From Platerodrilus igneus (Eukaryota > Arthropoda > Insecta > Coleoptera > Lycidae): a DNA stretch of 64,000 nucleotides. This document shows, in pieces, positions 1-10,973 of the stretch; position 1 is the first letter of the stretch, and each line of letters starts with the position of its first letter. Below the pieces are notes generated by a model that ran no database searches, was not told the origin of the DNA, and saw only the letters and a program-made list of their open reading frames with translations. The stretch is taken from contig JARFIW010001480.1 in the NCBI GenBank assembly GCA_036346225.1, positions 8,525,001-8,589,000 on the forward strand, written 5' to 3'. The position numbers and the translations under genes are program-made.

Positions 1-795
1 CTAAGTCATCAACATAGGTATCGCTCGCCAATACGGATGACGCGAAAGGAAAATTAATCGACTCTAACCTTGCCAATTCTTGAACAGTACGCAAGGCCAA
101 AAAAGGCGACGACGAAACTCCATAAGTCACAGTATTTAATTTAAAGTCCATAATAGGATCTGACGGAGAAAATCTCCAGACGATACGTTGATAATCACGA
201 TGAGTATCTTTAACCAAAATCTGCCGATACATTTGTTTAATGTCAGCTGTAATTACGATAGGGTGTACACGAAAGTGCAATAACAAAACTGCAATGTCCT
301 TTTGCAAAGCAGGGCCAATAGCCAAGCTATCATTTAACGACTTTCCAGATTGATCCTGACACGAAGCATCGAAAACACACGCAATTTGGTGGTAGTGCTA
401 TTCCGCTTATGTACAGCATGATGGGGAATGTAATACATTTTTCATAACCTGACGAATTTTCAGGCGATTTCACTTGAACCATGTGACCGCTTGTCAAATA
501 ATCCTCCATAAATTTTTATAATCTGAATACAATTCAGGAATTTTAGCAAACGACGTTCTAACGACAAAAATCTTTTAATACAAATTGATCTCATACCCAC
601 AAATGAGGGTTCCGAAATTTTAAAGGGCAAGGACACTACAAAACGACCGTCCTTGTTACGTCTATAACCTTCCACAAATTGATTTTCACACCTTTCTTCT
701 TCAGGAGAAATGTGTTTTTGAAGGAATATTTTCTAATTCCCAAAATCGACGAATGTCACTGTCTAAGGGCTCAATGAAAGCACACAACGACGTAA
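1..795 (-). pseudogene. BEL/Pao pol: reverse transcriptase region, cut by window edge
   Basis: Read on the minus strand, this encodes the N-terminal half of a BEL/Pao reverse transcriptase, which copies element RNA into DNA inside virus-like particles. The YVDD catalytic motif lies at bases 5-16, so the rest of pol is outside the window. Upstream come ADIKQMYRQ (motif A, first catalytic Asp) and a VFDAS segment typical of this family. Bases 460-675 encode the conserved linker (GRFVVSLPF, then FLSLERRLLKF) that precedes RT in BEL/Pao polyproteins. The frame breaks near base 380 and again before the protease, so this copy is inactive as read. It continues the protease and gag at 801-2663 and the LTR at 3178-3576. 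Family assignment is firm; the subfamily is not determined. Confidence 0.9.
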
Positions 796-800
796 TAGAA

Positions 801-1496
801 CTATTCGGAAACGACCTTTCCCGTTAAAACCCAACCAAAGGTTGTTTTAATAACAACTGGCTCGTTAGCGACACCCCAACGAGACTCGTTCAACAAAACC
901 TGAGCAAAGATTTCCGCTCCGAGTAGCATGTCAATTTTACCAGGAACATTAAAATTAGGATCAGCTAAGGCCAAACCTCGAGTATGCGACCATTCCTTGA
1001 CCCCTATCGACGATGAAGGTAATTGATTACAAATGTTAGGTAAAATATAACAATCAATTCCATATGCTGGAGATCGTGCTCCCGAGGACTGACTACACGA
1101 TAGTGCACCAGACACCAACGACGAATTCAAGCCAAATCCTTGAACAGTGACATTGGCTCTCTGTTTCCTTAAACCTAATTTCTGACGGCACCTTTCAGTC
1201 ATAAAACTTTCCATGGATCCGTTATCTAATATTACACGAACAGATTGCAATGTTCCTGTATAATCAAGCACCGACACCATTGCCGTAGCTAACAGCGTGG
1301 TTGTGTGTTCTAATGACGTCGAAATCAACGAACTAGTGACAGGTTGTTCATGCACAACCGACGACGACAGATTGTCTTCACTAGGTCTACTAGTAGAAGT
1401 AAGTCTAGGCGCCGCTCTCCAAGGAGACGCTGACCTTTGACGATGGGTTTGTCGGCGTGGCGACACCGATTTTTCTTGTTTATCGAAGTGAAGCAA
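801..1496 (-). pseudogene. BEL/Pao aspartic protease domain
   Basis: This 231-codon open stretch holds the retropepsin-like aspartic protease of the BEL/Pao polyprotein, which cleaves Gag-Pol. The active site reads LDNGSMESFM, with D-N-G-S in place of the cellular D-T/S-G. The C-terminal end has the conserved FGWVLTGKV segment that follows the protease fold in this family. The first 50 residues are Ser/Arg-rich and are probably the gag-protease linker. The annotated ATG is internal to a former polyprotein, so it is not a true start. The stretch is unbroken, but reading frames on both sides are shifted. Confidence 0.88.
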
Positions 1497-1902
1497 CGAA
1501 TTGTGCGACTGATGACATTTTCTACGACCAATCTAACGTACAATTTTTCATCGAATGTGAAGGATTTAAACATTTAATGCAAAGATTTTAAGCTTTACCA
1601 CCTCAAATCTTTCTTGAGGGTTTTATCGAGAAACTGCTTACATCTATAAATAGGATGCACAGCTTGACAGAAACTACAATTTTAACATCATTGGTGGTAC
1701 CAACTAAAGAAGTTTTAGTCGAAGTGCTAACGAACCTTCCTTTATCTCTTTCTTTAACGGAATCTCGAGATTTTAAGCATGTTCCTGAAGCAATGTCATT
1801 TATTTCCAACACTTTACATTGTTTTCAATGTACGACCTTAAATCTTTGAACGAGGAATTTCGTCATTATTTCCTAATTCGAAACGCTTTAAAATATTTGT
1901 AT
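1497..1902 (-). pseudogene. BEL/Pao gag C-terminal (zinc-knuckle) remnant
   Basis: On the minus strand this degenerate stretch lies between the N-terminal gag and the protease. Short pieces in different frames look like zinc-knuckle remnants: a Cys/His cluster containing KCHQSHNSLLHF near 1490-1530 and a Lys/Arg/Ser-rich spacer (KSRDSVKERDKGRF) around 1720-1780. Several stops and frame changes break it. It is assigned as gag nucleocapsid from its position and these fragments, not from a complete motif. Confidence 0.6.
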
Positions 1903-2663
1903 CTAATTTTTCGATAACAGATTAAACAACATGAAATCTAATAAATCTATTTCCATCTGCCTTAACGCGAATATATTTTCATCAAAACAACTAATTAATT
2001 GCCGGAGTTCCGCATGCGAGTCTGAGGAACTGACCTTAGGGCATTTTTCGAGAGCATTAAAATATGTTGAAAGTAATAACCTCTTGGACTGAAAACGATT
2101 AGTAATGATTTTATAGGCTTCCACGTATGCATAATCATTTAATGGCAAGTGTTTTATCAACGCACGCGACGACTCATCTAATGTATCAACGAGATGGCAA
2201 AATTTTTCAACGGGTGACAAACTGACATTATCATGAATCAACCGCTTATAGATTGCATTGTAACTCTCGAAATCTGAAATTCGTCCGGAGAAGCGGGGAA
2301 CGGAAAGATGTTTCAAGCGAATTCCACAGCTTGACGAAAAGAATTATTCATATTTTCCAACTTTGGCTTATTTTCTACCCGATCTAATTCGCATTGTTCA
2401 GCGATAATACGAATATCTAATAGATAATCATCGATTTTCACCCTAAGAGCCGAAAATTCATCCAATTGTTCACTTTCTTCATCAAAAAAAATATCCTTGC
2501 AAAAGGATTTGAAAAGCGTTTCAATCTGTTCGACAGTTTTAATCGACGCTCTAATTAAAGCAATCGATACGTCTTCCGATTGGTTGATCTTACTGTAAAT
2601 GTGATCCAACCTTTTAACTACAAATTTAGCTTCAAGAATAGCTTTATCAATTGATATAACCAT
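1903..2663 (-). pseudogene. BEL/Pao gag, N-terminal half (DUF1759-type)
   Basis: Two minus-strand frames, 2313-2663 and 1903-2316, together give the N-terminal gag of the same BEL/Pao element. The first (116 aa) is helical and charged, with probable coiled-coil segments. The second begins with LSVPRFSGRISDFESYNAIY, the hallmark of the DUF1759 capsid-like domain, followed by FCHLVDTLDESSRALIKHLP. The frames meet in a short overlap near 2313, indicating one small frameshift. The ATG at 2661-2663 is a plausible real gag start because a 5' leader and an LTR lie directly upstream. Confidence 0.88.
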
Positions 2664-3177
2664 ATTTGATTAATGATTAATGAACGACAATAAAAATTAA
2701 TATAAAAACAATGCGTAACTCGAATACGCTAAATTACTAATTCATCTACGAAATTAAATTATTAATAGAAAAGTGCAACTAACTACAGTGCTTGCCCGAC
2801 AAAGCTTTTAAGGTTTCAAATAAATACCAATAACCCCTTTGTTATACAAGTTGCATGAACCCGAATGGTTGCTCCAACTTGAAGTGACAAATAAGGTAAA
2901 GATCTAGGACACAATAACACTCATAAATAGTTTATATAAAAGGATACCGACGACGACGACCCTAATTTTGCCACAAAGGATAAGGAATGTATTGTAAAAT
3001 CTACCGTTATAACCAGATGTATTTAGCATTAAATGTGTAAGCAAGATGTTCTTTTCTGTGTAACACGTTTAACCATAATAAAACTACAACAATTTTATAA
3101 ATTTAAATTTAAATATAAGGAGTTTAAAGGATAGGAACTAATTATTTAATTAAAGATCCAGCGATGAAGGCCAATTT
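2664..3177 (-). other. BEL/Pao 5' leader between LTR and gag
   Basis: This non-coding interval lies between the LTR at 3178-3576 and the gag start at 2663. On the minus strand, sequence just after the LTR end (TTGGCCTTCATCG) sits where a primer-binding site is expected, but I could not match it to a tRNA 3' end. No other feature was seen. Confidence 0.5.
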
Positions 3178-3576
3178 TGTACACGCGCGGGGTTTTATAA
3201 ATTTATAAATCGACTTACCTCCGCGGTGTTTTGTTTTCTATGCTGCAGTTCCTATTCTTTCAACCAAGTGGACTGTATGCGAATTGAGTTTATATGTTAC
3301 GTAACACTTGCACTATGTTTTTAGGGTTTAACAACGAAAGTCTGGGGCACTTGACTAACTTACGGTACACTGAACGAAGAAACCGACGACCGTTCTGCTT
3401 CAATATCCATAAGCAAGTGTTTGTTCACTACTCTGTCCACTTATTCACACATGCCCAACGAATTTTTATGGCAGGATATAAGGGAACAAGGGATGACAGT
3501 TTTACTATTAGATTTACGACTACAAAATTTACGACTTAAAATTAAACACGCAAACGTGCGACAAAGAGACCGAACA
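3178..3576 (-). repeat. BEL/Pao 5' LTR
   Basis: On the minus strand this starts TGTTCGGTCTC and ends GTGTACA, so it has the 5'-TG...CA-3' ends of an LTR. It is homologous over its whole length to 28376-28784 on the plus strand, which is bounded by a 5-bp target duplication; that comparison sets the limits here. It lies directly upstream of the BEL leader and gag. A GAGGTAAGT sequence near the LTR's 3' end resembles a splice donor. Confidence 0.85.
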
Positions 3577-4250
3577 ATAGCCGTGCGATATATTTTGAAA
3601 ACACTTGTTACTTCCTCTTTTCAAAAAAAGGTAATGATGTACCACAAAAAATTATCTCAAAAACTTTGAAAATGTAAAAATAAATAACCTACTTTAATTG
3701 AAAAAATAATAACGAAGACAATAGATAACTTTCTTCACTGCAAGGAGTGTTCAAAGCTTTGGTTTGATGTTGGTTGGTAATTATGTAGCTAGCCTACCTT
3801 GGACTTTAACTTATTCATGATTCCAGAGTGAGTCGGGTATCTCTTTAAACGAACAGAATTTTTTAAATTATTTTAGTTAGTTGACCTATCAACATAACAC
3901 CCAATTGCACAGCTTGTACTAATTATCTTCATCAAAACATAAGACTGACTCTAAAAACTTGTTCGTGGACGCTTAAATTTTCCTATCAATATTTTCATAA
4001 CGTTCCACTCACCCACAGAAATTATCTTCAGTTAATTTTTGATGGTTCTAAATTTTACAAGGGCAGAATTTAATTTTTCTTAAAATATTTTATCCTTTTC
4101 GAATGGACCTGCACCTTGCCAAAGTTCTAAATTACTAGAACAGGTGAAATGGCTTGCGTGTTCTAATGAGTTAAAGAGCCAAACTACAGGTCTAACCAAA
4201 GTAGTAGGGTCGTTAGTGAGGAACCAGACTAAGATAGGTCCCCGAAAGAG
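3577..4250. other. Intergenic stretch, nothing recognised
   Basis: No coding motif, RNA gene or clear repeat was seen between the BEL LTR and the RTE 5' region. The last part (about 4090-4250) may belong to the RTE 5' UTR, but I cannot place the element's first base. Confidence 0.4.
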
Positions 4251-4393
4251 GACAGAGGCTCTTTCGGTAATTAGATTGGCAGAGACCATAGGGGTCGGTA
4301 TGGCAGTCTAAGACACACTACCGCGTTGTGGAAGGCAACGGGAAACCACCACACTATCTCCCAAGTACACAGCGTACTTAAATTGTAATAAAC
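4251..4393 (+). other. Candidate RTE LINE 5' UTR
   Basis: The stretch just upstream of the RTE start codon contains GGGGTCGGTATGGCAG and then GTGGAAGGCAACGGGAAACC. These resemble the GC-rich structured leader I associate with insect RTE elements. The assignment rests on position and remembered similarity, so it is tentative. The true 5' end is not defined. Confidence 0.5.
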
Positions 4394-4535
4394 ATGATGG
4401 CATTCTCTGGAGTAAAAGATTCCGGAGTTAAAATAGTCCCCCATTTGGATCTCCGGGAGGGGACTACTTCGGAGGATGCGATCGGAAAGTTAGAAATAAT
4501 AGTCGGAAACATTCTGCGAGCCGGAGCGTGGAATG
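4394..4535 (+). pseudogene. RTE LINE ORF, N-terminal segment (before inserted LTR)
   Basis: The frame from the ATG at 4394 (or 4397) runs to LRAGAWNV, the start of the apurinic-endonuclease domain (usual form GTWNVR). It is cut at 4535/4536 by a 771-bp insertion. The reading resumes at 5311 with the codons for R-S-M-K-Q when one AATG duplication is removed, which shows this was the beginning of the same ORF as 5307-8146. Confidence 0.75.
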
Positions 4536-5306
4536 TGTTACGTGCCAAAATGGCCCTTAAACATTGTTTTAGTTTAATTTTGATGTGCGGAAGTTTCGCG
4601 CCATAAATTCAAAAGACTCGGTGCGCGTATTTCCGTCACGTCAAAAGTGGGTTGGACGAACAACTTCGCACCGACGCGTGAAAGAACAAAAAGTGGGAGA
4701 AGTGTTTCCGTGAGACGCTTTAACGTGGCTTTTTTGCCTGGGACTTCAAGAAGTGTGGTCGTGTTAGGTATCGTATCGTGCCTTTATCTTTATTTATGTA
4801 GATATCCTTGCCTGATTATCTTTGTTTGTCGCCCTTCTACCTGCTCCTGTCTTTCCCTACATAGGTAGAGGTAATTTGCAGCCGTGGCTGAAACGCATTC
4901 CACGCCGGAGCACAATCTTTAATCACTCCGGAGTGGAGCCCTGAGATCCCGTTGAAGCCATTGGGATGTACGTTAGGCGTACCCTCCGTTAATTGCCTTA
5001 AAAGGGCCATCAGCAGCCTGATGGACTTCAACAGAAGCCAACTTTAACTCAACCCCGCAGGACGTCGGATTTCGTATGTGAGTACCTTATCGACATAATT
5101 GTTGTTAATTTAATTTATATATTGCGTAATTAAAATAGCTGATTGGGTGACGTCATTGACAGATGGGCGCGCCAAATCTGTATAAGATTAGCGTTACCCA
5201 CTGCTCGTGGCGTCGCTTATTCCGCGCTTGCGCGGTCTATTTATGAACTTTTGAGTGTAAGAATTTGACTTTTAAACCGTAAGAATTCGCGTTTTAAACG
5301 GTAAGA
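4536..5306. mobile_element. Solo LTR inserted in the RTE ORF (Gypsy-type, 4-bp TSD)
   Basis: This 771-bp insertion starts TGTTACG and ends GGTAAGA. The first six bases and the last six are inverted repeats apart from one change (TGTTAC against GTAAGA). It is flanked by AATG at 4532-4535 and 5307-5310, and removing it with one AATG restores the RTE endonuclease frame. A 4-bp duplication and TG-type ends fit a solo Gypsy LTR, but no internal Gypsy sequence is present to prove the family. Transcription orientation is unclear. Confidence 0.65.
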
Positions 5307-6060
5307 AATGTTAGAAGTATGAAGCAAGTAGGTAAGCTAGAGAATCTAAAAATCGAAATGAATAGGTTATCACTAGACATAGTAGGGATCAGCAAAGTTC
5401 GGTGGCCAGAGGCGGGGGATTTTTGGAGTGGAGACTTCAGGGTAATTCATACAGGAGCAGAGGAGGGAAATTTGGGTGTGGGAATAGTTATGCGGAAAAA
5501 AGATAGGATACTGTGTAAGAAAATTACTTACAAAAGAACGAAAGAGTACTCATGGTTAGATTAGAATCTAAACCGGTAAACACAGTAATAATACATGTAT
5601 ACATGCCCACCTCTAGCTACAGTCACGAAGAGGTAGAAGCCATCTACAAAGATATCGAAGGCATATTAAGATACGTAAAAGAACATAAAAATTTAATAAT
5701 TACGGGGGATTTTAATGCCGTGGTAGGTGAGGGTAGGGAAGGAGCAGTAGTAGGTTTATTTGGTTTAGGCACGAGAAACAACAGGGGAAATAGACTTGTA
5801 GAATTTTGTGACAAGAACAATTTAATTATCACAAACACATTATTTCAACATCATGCTAGAAGACGATATACGTGGAAGATGCCAGGAGATATAAGAAGAT
5901 ATCGAATAGATTACATTCTTGTTAGACAACGGTTTAGGAATCAAGTAAAAGACTGTAGAACCTACCCAGAAGCAGATATAGATACTGACCACAACTTCGT
6001 AATTATGAAGGCCGCACTTAAATTTAAGAATATGAAAAAAAGGAGCGGAGAAAGGCACTT
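5307..6060 (+). pseudogene. RTE LINE: apurinic-like endonuclease domain
   Basis: This encodes the endonuclease that nicks target DNA to prime reverse transcription of the LINE. Motifs in order are DIVGISKVRW, VYMPTSS, TGDFNAVVG (GDFN metal site), an IDYILV segment and TDHNFVIM, with the catalytic Asp-His pair. Reading starts in one frame (5319-5564) and shifts to another near 5552, a single frameshift. The WPEAGDFWSGDFRVIHTG stretch is characteristic of RTE-clade endonucleases, often mis-annotated as craniofacial development protein 2. Confidence 0.93.
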
Positions 6061-8146
6061 GGACTTGGAGAAACTAAAAGATAAAGATATTCAAGAAAGA
6101 TTCGAAAAAAAGTCAAATGAATTGCTCAAAGATATCGGGAAAATATATGATACTAAGGAAGTAGAAACAGAATGGAATAACATTAAATCTAGCCTAGACA
6201 TGGCGGCCAGAGATATTCTGGGCTATACACAAAAAGAAAATAAGAAACCATGGATAACAAAGGATATCCTGAATTTAATAGAAGAAAGACGAAAATACAA
6301 AAATAAATCAGACGAAACAGGAAAACAGAGATACAAAGCCATAAAATGGGAAATTATTCGAAAATGCAGGAAATCTAAAGAACAATGGATTGATGAAAAG
6401 TGCAAAGAGGTACAAACGAAGATGGAAATAGGAAAGACAGACGAAGCATACAAATTAATTAGAATGAATTTTAGGGATATAAAACCGTACAGCAAAAATA
6501 TAAGGGACTCACAAGGAAACGTCATTATAGAAAACGTAGAGAAAGTGGGTAGATGGCAAGAATATATAGGAAATTTATATGCAGGAGAGGAACTATCTGC
6601 ATTAGAACAGGAATCAGACATTGAAAATGAGGACTTGGGATATCCTATACTTAGAGATGAGTTTGAATTAGCATTAAAGAGTCTGAAAAATGGTAAGGCG
6701 CCGGGTACAGATAAGGTGCAAGCAGAAACTCTAAAAGCCGCTGGACAAGCAGTAACAGAACGTCTCTTCCAACTTGTAAGCTATATGTATGAGACAGGAG
6801 GGATACCCAAAGATTTCAAACGTAGCATCATAGTAACTATACCAAAAAAGAAAGGCGAAGATAGATGTGAAAATTTTCGAACAATAAGTTTGACAGCACA
6901 CGTGTCAAAAATATTAACTAGAATTGTGCAAAGACGAATGGAAAAACGGGCGGAAGAAATACTAGGAGAAGACCAATTTGGGTTTAGGCGAAACAGGGGA
7001 ACACGGGAGGCTATTTTAGCTCTGAGAGTGATAATGGAGAAAACAATAGAAAAAGGGGAAAGCATATGTATATAGGGTTTGTAGATCTGGAAAAAGCATT
7101 CGACAATGTAAAATGGAAAAATATGTTTGAAATACTCAAAAAGATTGGAATGAGTTATAGGGATAGACAAATAGTACATAGCTTATACAAAAAGCAAACA
7201 GCAGTAATAGAATTAGAGCAGGAACGTAGAAAAGTAAGCATTAGGAAAGGGGTGAGACAGGGATGTGCCCTATCCCCATTGATTTTTAACTTGTACATAG
7301 AAGAAGCAATGAATACTGTCAAATGCAGGAAAACATTTGGAATTACTATGCAAGGACAAAAAATTGATATGCTTAGATTTGCAGATGATATAGCGGTATT
7401 AGCGTCTAGCAAAGAAGAGTTAGAATCTGCTCTTAATGAAATGGAAACGGTTCTAACATAGAGATACGGTATGAAAATTAACAAAACTAAAAGTAAAGTT
7501 CTAGTATGCAAAAGTGGGGAAAATAAATCAAAAACAAGAATACATATGTAACACGAACTTACAAGAGGTTAAGAATTTCTGCTACCTACGAAGCCAAATA
7601 ACGCAAGATGGAAAAAGCACAAAAAATATAAAACAAAGATTAGCACAAGGTCGTGCTACATTTAACAAGAAAAAGCAACTACTGTGCTCAAAGACCACAA
7701 ACATAGAAACAAGGAAAAGATTGCTTAAAACATATGTGTGGAGCACAGCACTGTACGGATGTGAAGCCTGGACAGTAGGAGAAGCGGACAAGAAAAAGGT
7801 AGGAGCCTTTGAAATGTGGTGCAACAGACGTATGATGAAGACATCATAGACAGACAAAGTTAAGAACGAAGAGGTACTAAAAATGGTAAGGGAAGAAAGA
7901 AATATGTGGAAAACGGTAAAAAATAGGAGAGATAGGATGATAGGCCACATACTACGGCATGAGGGAATAGTGCGGAATATATTAGAAGCAGAGATCGGAA
8001 AAAAAAGAAGAAGAGGCAGACCTAGGTTAGACTACTGCACACAGATAGTAAAAGATGTAGGCTGTAGGGGTTTCAGGGAGATGTGTAGGCTAGCCCAGAA
8101 TAGAAATCAATGGAGGTACGCATCCAACCAATCCCAAGATGGATAA
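6061..8146 (+). pseudogene. RTE LINE: reverse transcriptase and C-terminal domain
   Basis: This encodes the RT and C-terminal region of the LINE polyprotein. Motifs in order are GKAPGTDKVQAE, RTISLTAHVSKIL, EDQFGFRRNRGTREA, FVDLEKAFDNVKW (motif A), RQGCALSPLIFNLY (motif B), RFADDIAVLAS (motif C, F-A-D-D) and a KINKTKSKVL thumb segment. The C-terminal part has WSTALYGCEAW and RMIGHILRHEG, typical of RTE. Lesions are a frame change at about 7066-7075, TAG at 7459, a frame change near 7510 and TAG at 7847 (probably from a Trp codon). Little else is decayed, so the copy is fairly young. Confidence 0.95.
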
Positions 8147-9206
8147 ACTAATGACGAAAAAAATAACTGTGCTTAAACATGATGATTATTATAAGTAACT
8201 ACACGAATTGGTTGGGCAATATTCTCGCATAATGTTAAATGTGAAAGGATTTACTGGAAAACCATTATTTTGGCAAACGTCTAAGTGTTGGGGGATCTTG
8301 GTAGCCACAGGTTGCTAAACCCCCTTCACTGAATCTCGGTGAAATAGGGCATAAAATTAGAAAACAATAGAAGGGGAACGAGCTGTATACACATGGTGTG
8401 TGAGAATTTCAGGGAACTATATAGGCTAGCTCAGAATATAAATAAGTGCAGGTATGTGTCCAACCAGTTTTGGGATGGAAAACCTAATGACGAAAAAATA
8501 AGCGCAGATAAATCTGATGATTAGTATAAACAACTAGTTGTTGGTTGCGAAATATCTGCAACTAATGTTGACTGTGCGAAAAGATATATTGGAAAATATA
8601 TTAAATCGGTAAATGGTTAAGTGTTGGGGGAACTTGGCAGCCACAGGCTGCTTACCTCCCTTCGCAACCACTGAAGGTAGGAAAAATAGGGTATATAACT
8701 GTAAAACAATAGAAGGTGACCAACTGCATCTAACAAGAAAGAACAGGTATGAGGAAAGACAACAAACATAGAACAAGAAGAAAATTGTTGAAAGCATATG
8801 TGTGGAGCACAGCACAGTATGCCTATGAATTACGGGCAGTCTGAAACGCAGACAGAAAAACGGTAGCAGCCTTTTAAAATGCTGTGCTTCAGATGTATGA
8901 GGACGATAGCATGGACAGACAAAGATAATAACAAATAAGTTATAAAAATGGTAGGGGAATAAGGATATCTGGGGAAAAGAGAAATAGAAGGGCGAAATAC
9001 GTTTTAAGGCATTTTTGGGGAATAGTATGGGATATATTACAAGCAGAGATAGGAAAAAAGAAATAGGTGTAGACCTAGATCAGATAGTGGTAGATGCAGA
9101 CTGTGCAAATTTCAGGGAAATCTGTAGGTTAGTTTAGAATAGGAAACAATGATGGTACGCGTCTAACCAGTTCCAGGACTGAAGACCTAATGATGATGAT
9201 GAATAT
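8147..9206 (+). mobile_element. RTE 3' region: tandem tail-UTR-tail-UTR-tail, ending in (GAT)n
   Basis: After the ORF, a UTR module (about 8160-8375, with GTGTTGGGGGATCTTGG and AAAACAATAGAAGG) is followed by a second degenerate copy of the C-terminal coding tail (8395-8475), a second UTR module (8476-8720), and a longer third tail copy (8740-9195). The third tail contains GTGTGGAGCACAGCAC, equivalent to the WSTALYG codons. It ends in a short GAT repeat, the microsatellite end typical of RTE elements. The same UTR-tail-(GAT)n order occurs at 17627-17845, 19482-19692 and 40262-41185, so the block behaves as a mobile unit. Confidence 0.75.
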
Positions 9207-10973
9207 ATTTTATATAGGATTTCTGCAAATATTAAGATTTCTTGCAAGCTACGAAGTAGATGTATAAGATTTTCTTAGACATCATCTAAAGTCCATTCTT
9301 CATTAAATGCAGTTTTGGGTCGGCCAAATCCAGAATGACAGACAAGTTGCAGCTTCATTAATTCTTTTTTCATTATTCTGAAATTACTAATTCTGAGTAT
9401 TGGAGGGTGTTTTAGATAACAAAAATTTTATAAAACTGTTACAATAAAAGATCATCCAAGATTTTGAAAATGAAAATCATACACTTATGACAACTTTCAA
9501 GAAATCTTAACATCTGTAAGAAACCTATACAAAATCTTTCAAGTAAAAGTTCAAAGGTCACAACATCAAGAAATGACTAAAAATGGTTTCGGACGGTAAA
9601 CAGAATTTTGTGAAAAGTGTTGATAAAATCGAGTAGCCAAACTTTTTGATTCTGAAATAAATTTAAGGATCAATGTGAATTCTGCGTATTAGTAGAAAAT
9701 ATTTTCAGATTCTGCAAATATTGAAAAACAGACTGAGAATAAGTTAAAAAATTATTTTCGATCAATGGCCTTGAGAATCAGTTAAAAATTTGTTCGTGGT
9801 AAAGTAAAATAACGATCCATAATCGTTTAAATATTTATAAGCGCAAGAGATAATTGTATATGAAGAACAAAATACGAATTCAGATTTTTTTGGTAGACTT
9901 TAGATATTCGGTAAATAGTAATCTTTGAGCAAAAGTTCCATTTTCACTAAGTACTACCAAATCTAACCATTTCCAGCTCCAAATTCTCCGCTTACTTACA
10001 ATCAAAAGACTTCAAACATTCCACATTCCGATTTGTAGAAAATTGTTACCCCCTTGGTGGATTCTTCCCTTTTTCACTTTTCTTCTTCTTTAGTGACTTT
10101 TTGTTCCTTGCTAAAATGTAAATAGAGACTGTCTATCAAATAGGATGGTATTGCAAGAGTATAGGCGTTTTCCTTTCACAACTTAGTAAAAAGGATTATC
10201 TTACATGAAAGTGAAGTAGCTTAGCTAACCCAAGTTGTTTGAATGGAACGTACTTCCGGCAAAATACTGAACTCTTCAAATTAACCTCACATTTGCAGCT
10301 GTAAACAACTGGGAGCTTTTTGTTATTAACAGGGCGTATGCAAATTGTATAAGACATGTCGCTTTCGGTAGCGGATCGGTAAATAATTGAAATTCAAAAT
10401 TAATATAATTACTATTTTACTTAAATGTAGGACAGTGTGTCGGTACACTTAAGATCAGAAAAGGGGGAAGAAATAGTTATTTGAACTACTAGGCACGTAA
10501 AAGGAACATACGAAATAACGTTCAACTTAGGTTAGGTAAGAATATCTTAGTAAGGTGGTGAAAAGAAAGCACCTTATATCTCTATCTATCTGGGGCGTAT
10601 ATGTTACCGTTAAAGTATAAAATCCGTTATTTTATGAAGTACCTGGGTAGCGCATGAAACAGATTGTATCAGTTGAAGTGTATAATGAACATATTCTATG
10701 CTTTAACCAGTTATTTCATACAATAACCGAATGCACCCCGTTAAAGAGGAAAATGACGGAGGGCATACTGGAGAGACGATGGGGACAGGTATAAGTCACG
10801 CCCCAGCCTTGTGTTAGCGAGTCTGCTGATGAGATCGTTCGTGCCAGTTTAGTGCTTGCATTATTATAAGTAGGTGCTATTAGGTCTTTGCGCTCTTTGG
10901 CTATCAGTATTGTTATTGCGTTGTGCTAGATAATGGATTTTCTAAGAGTAAATAAAGGGAACAAAAAGATATA
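9207..10973. other. Non-coding stretch, nothing firm
   Basis: No conserved coding motif was found. The last few hundred bases (about 10740-10973) are less AT-rich and lie directly upstream of the integrase relic, so they may be its former promoter or leader, but no specific site is identifiable. Confidence 0.4.

Noticed and set aside
4870..5050. Second, inverted copy of the RTE 5' coding segment (CCGGCGTGGAATGCG resembles 4520-4540)
   Set aside because: Only about 15-20 bp match, and neighbouring blocks are differently spaced. It lies within the solo LTR and is probably chance.
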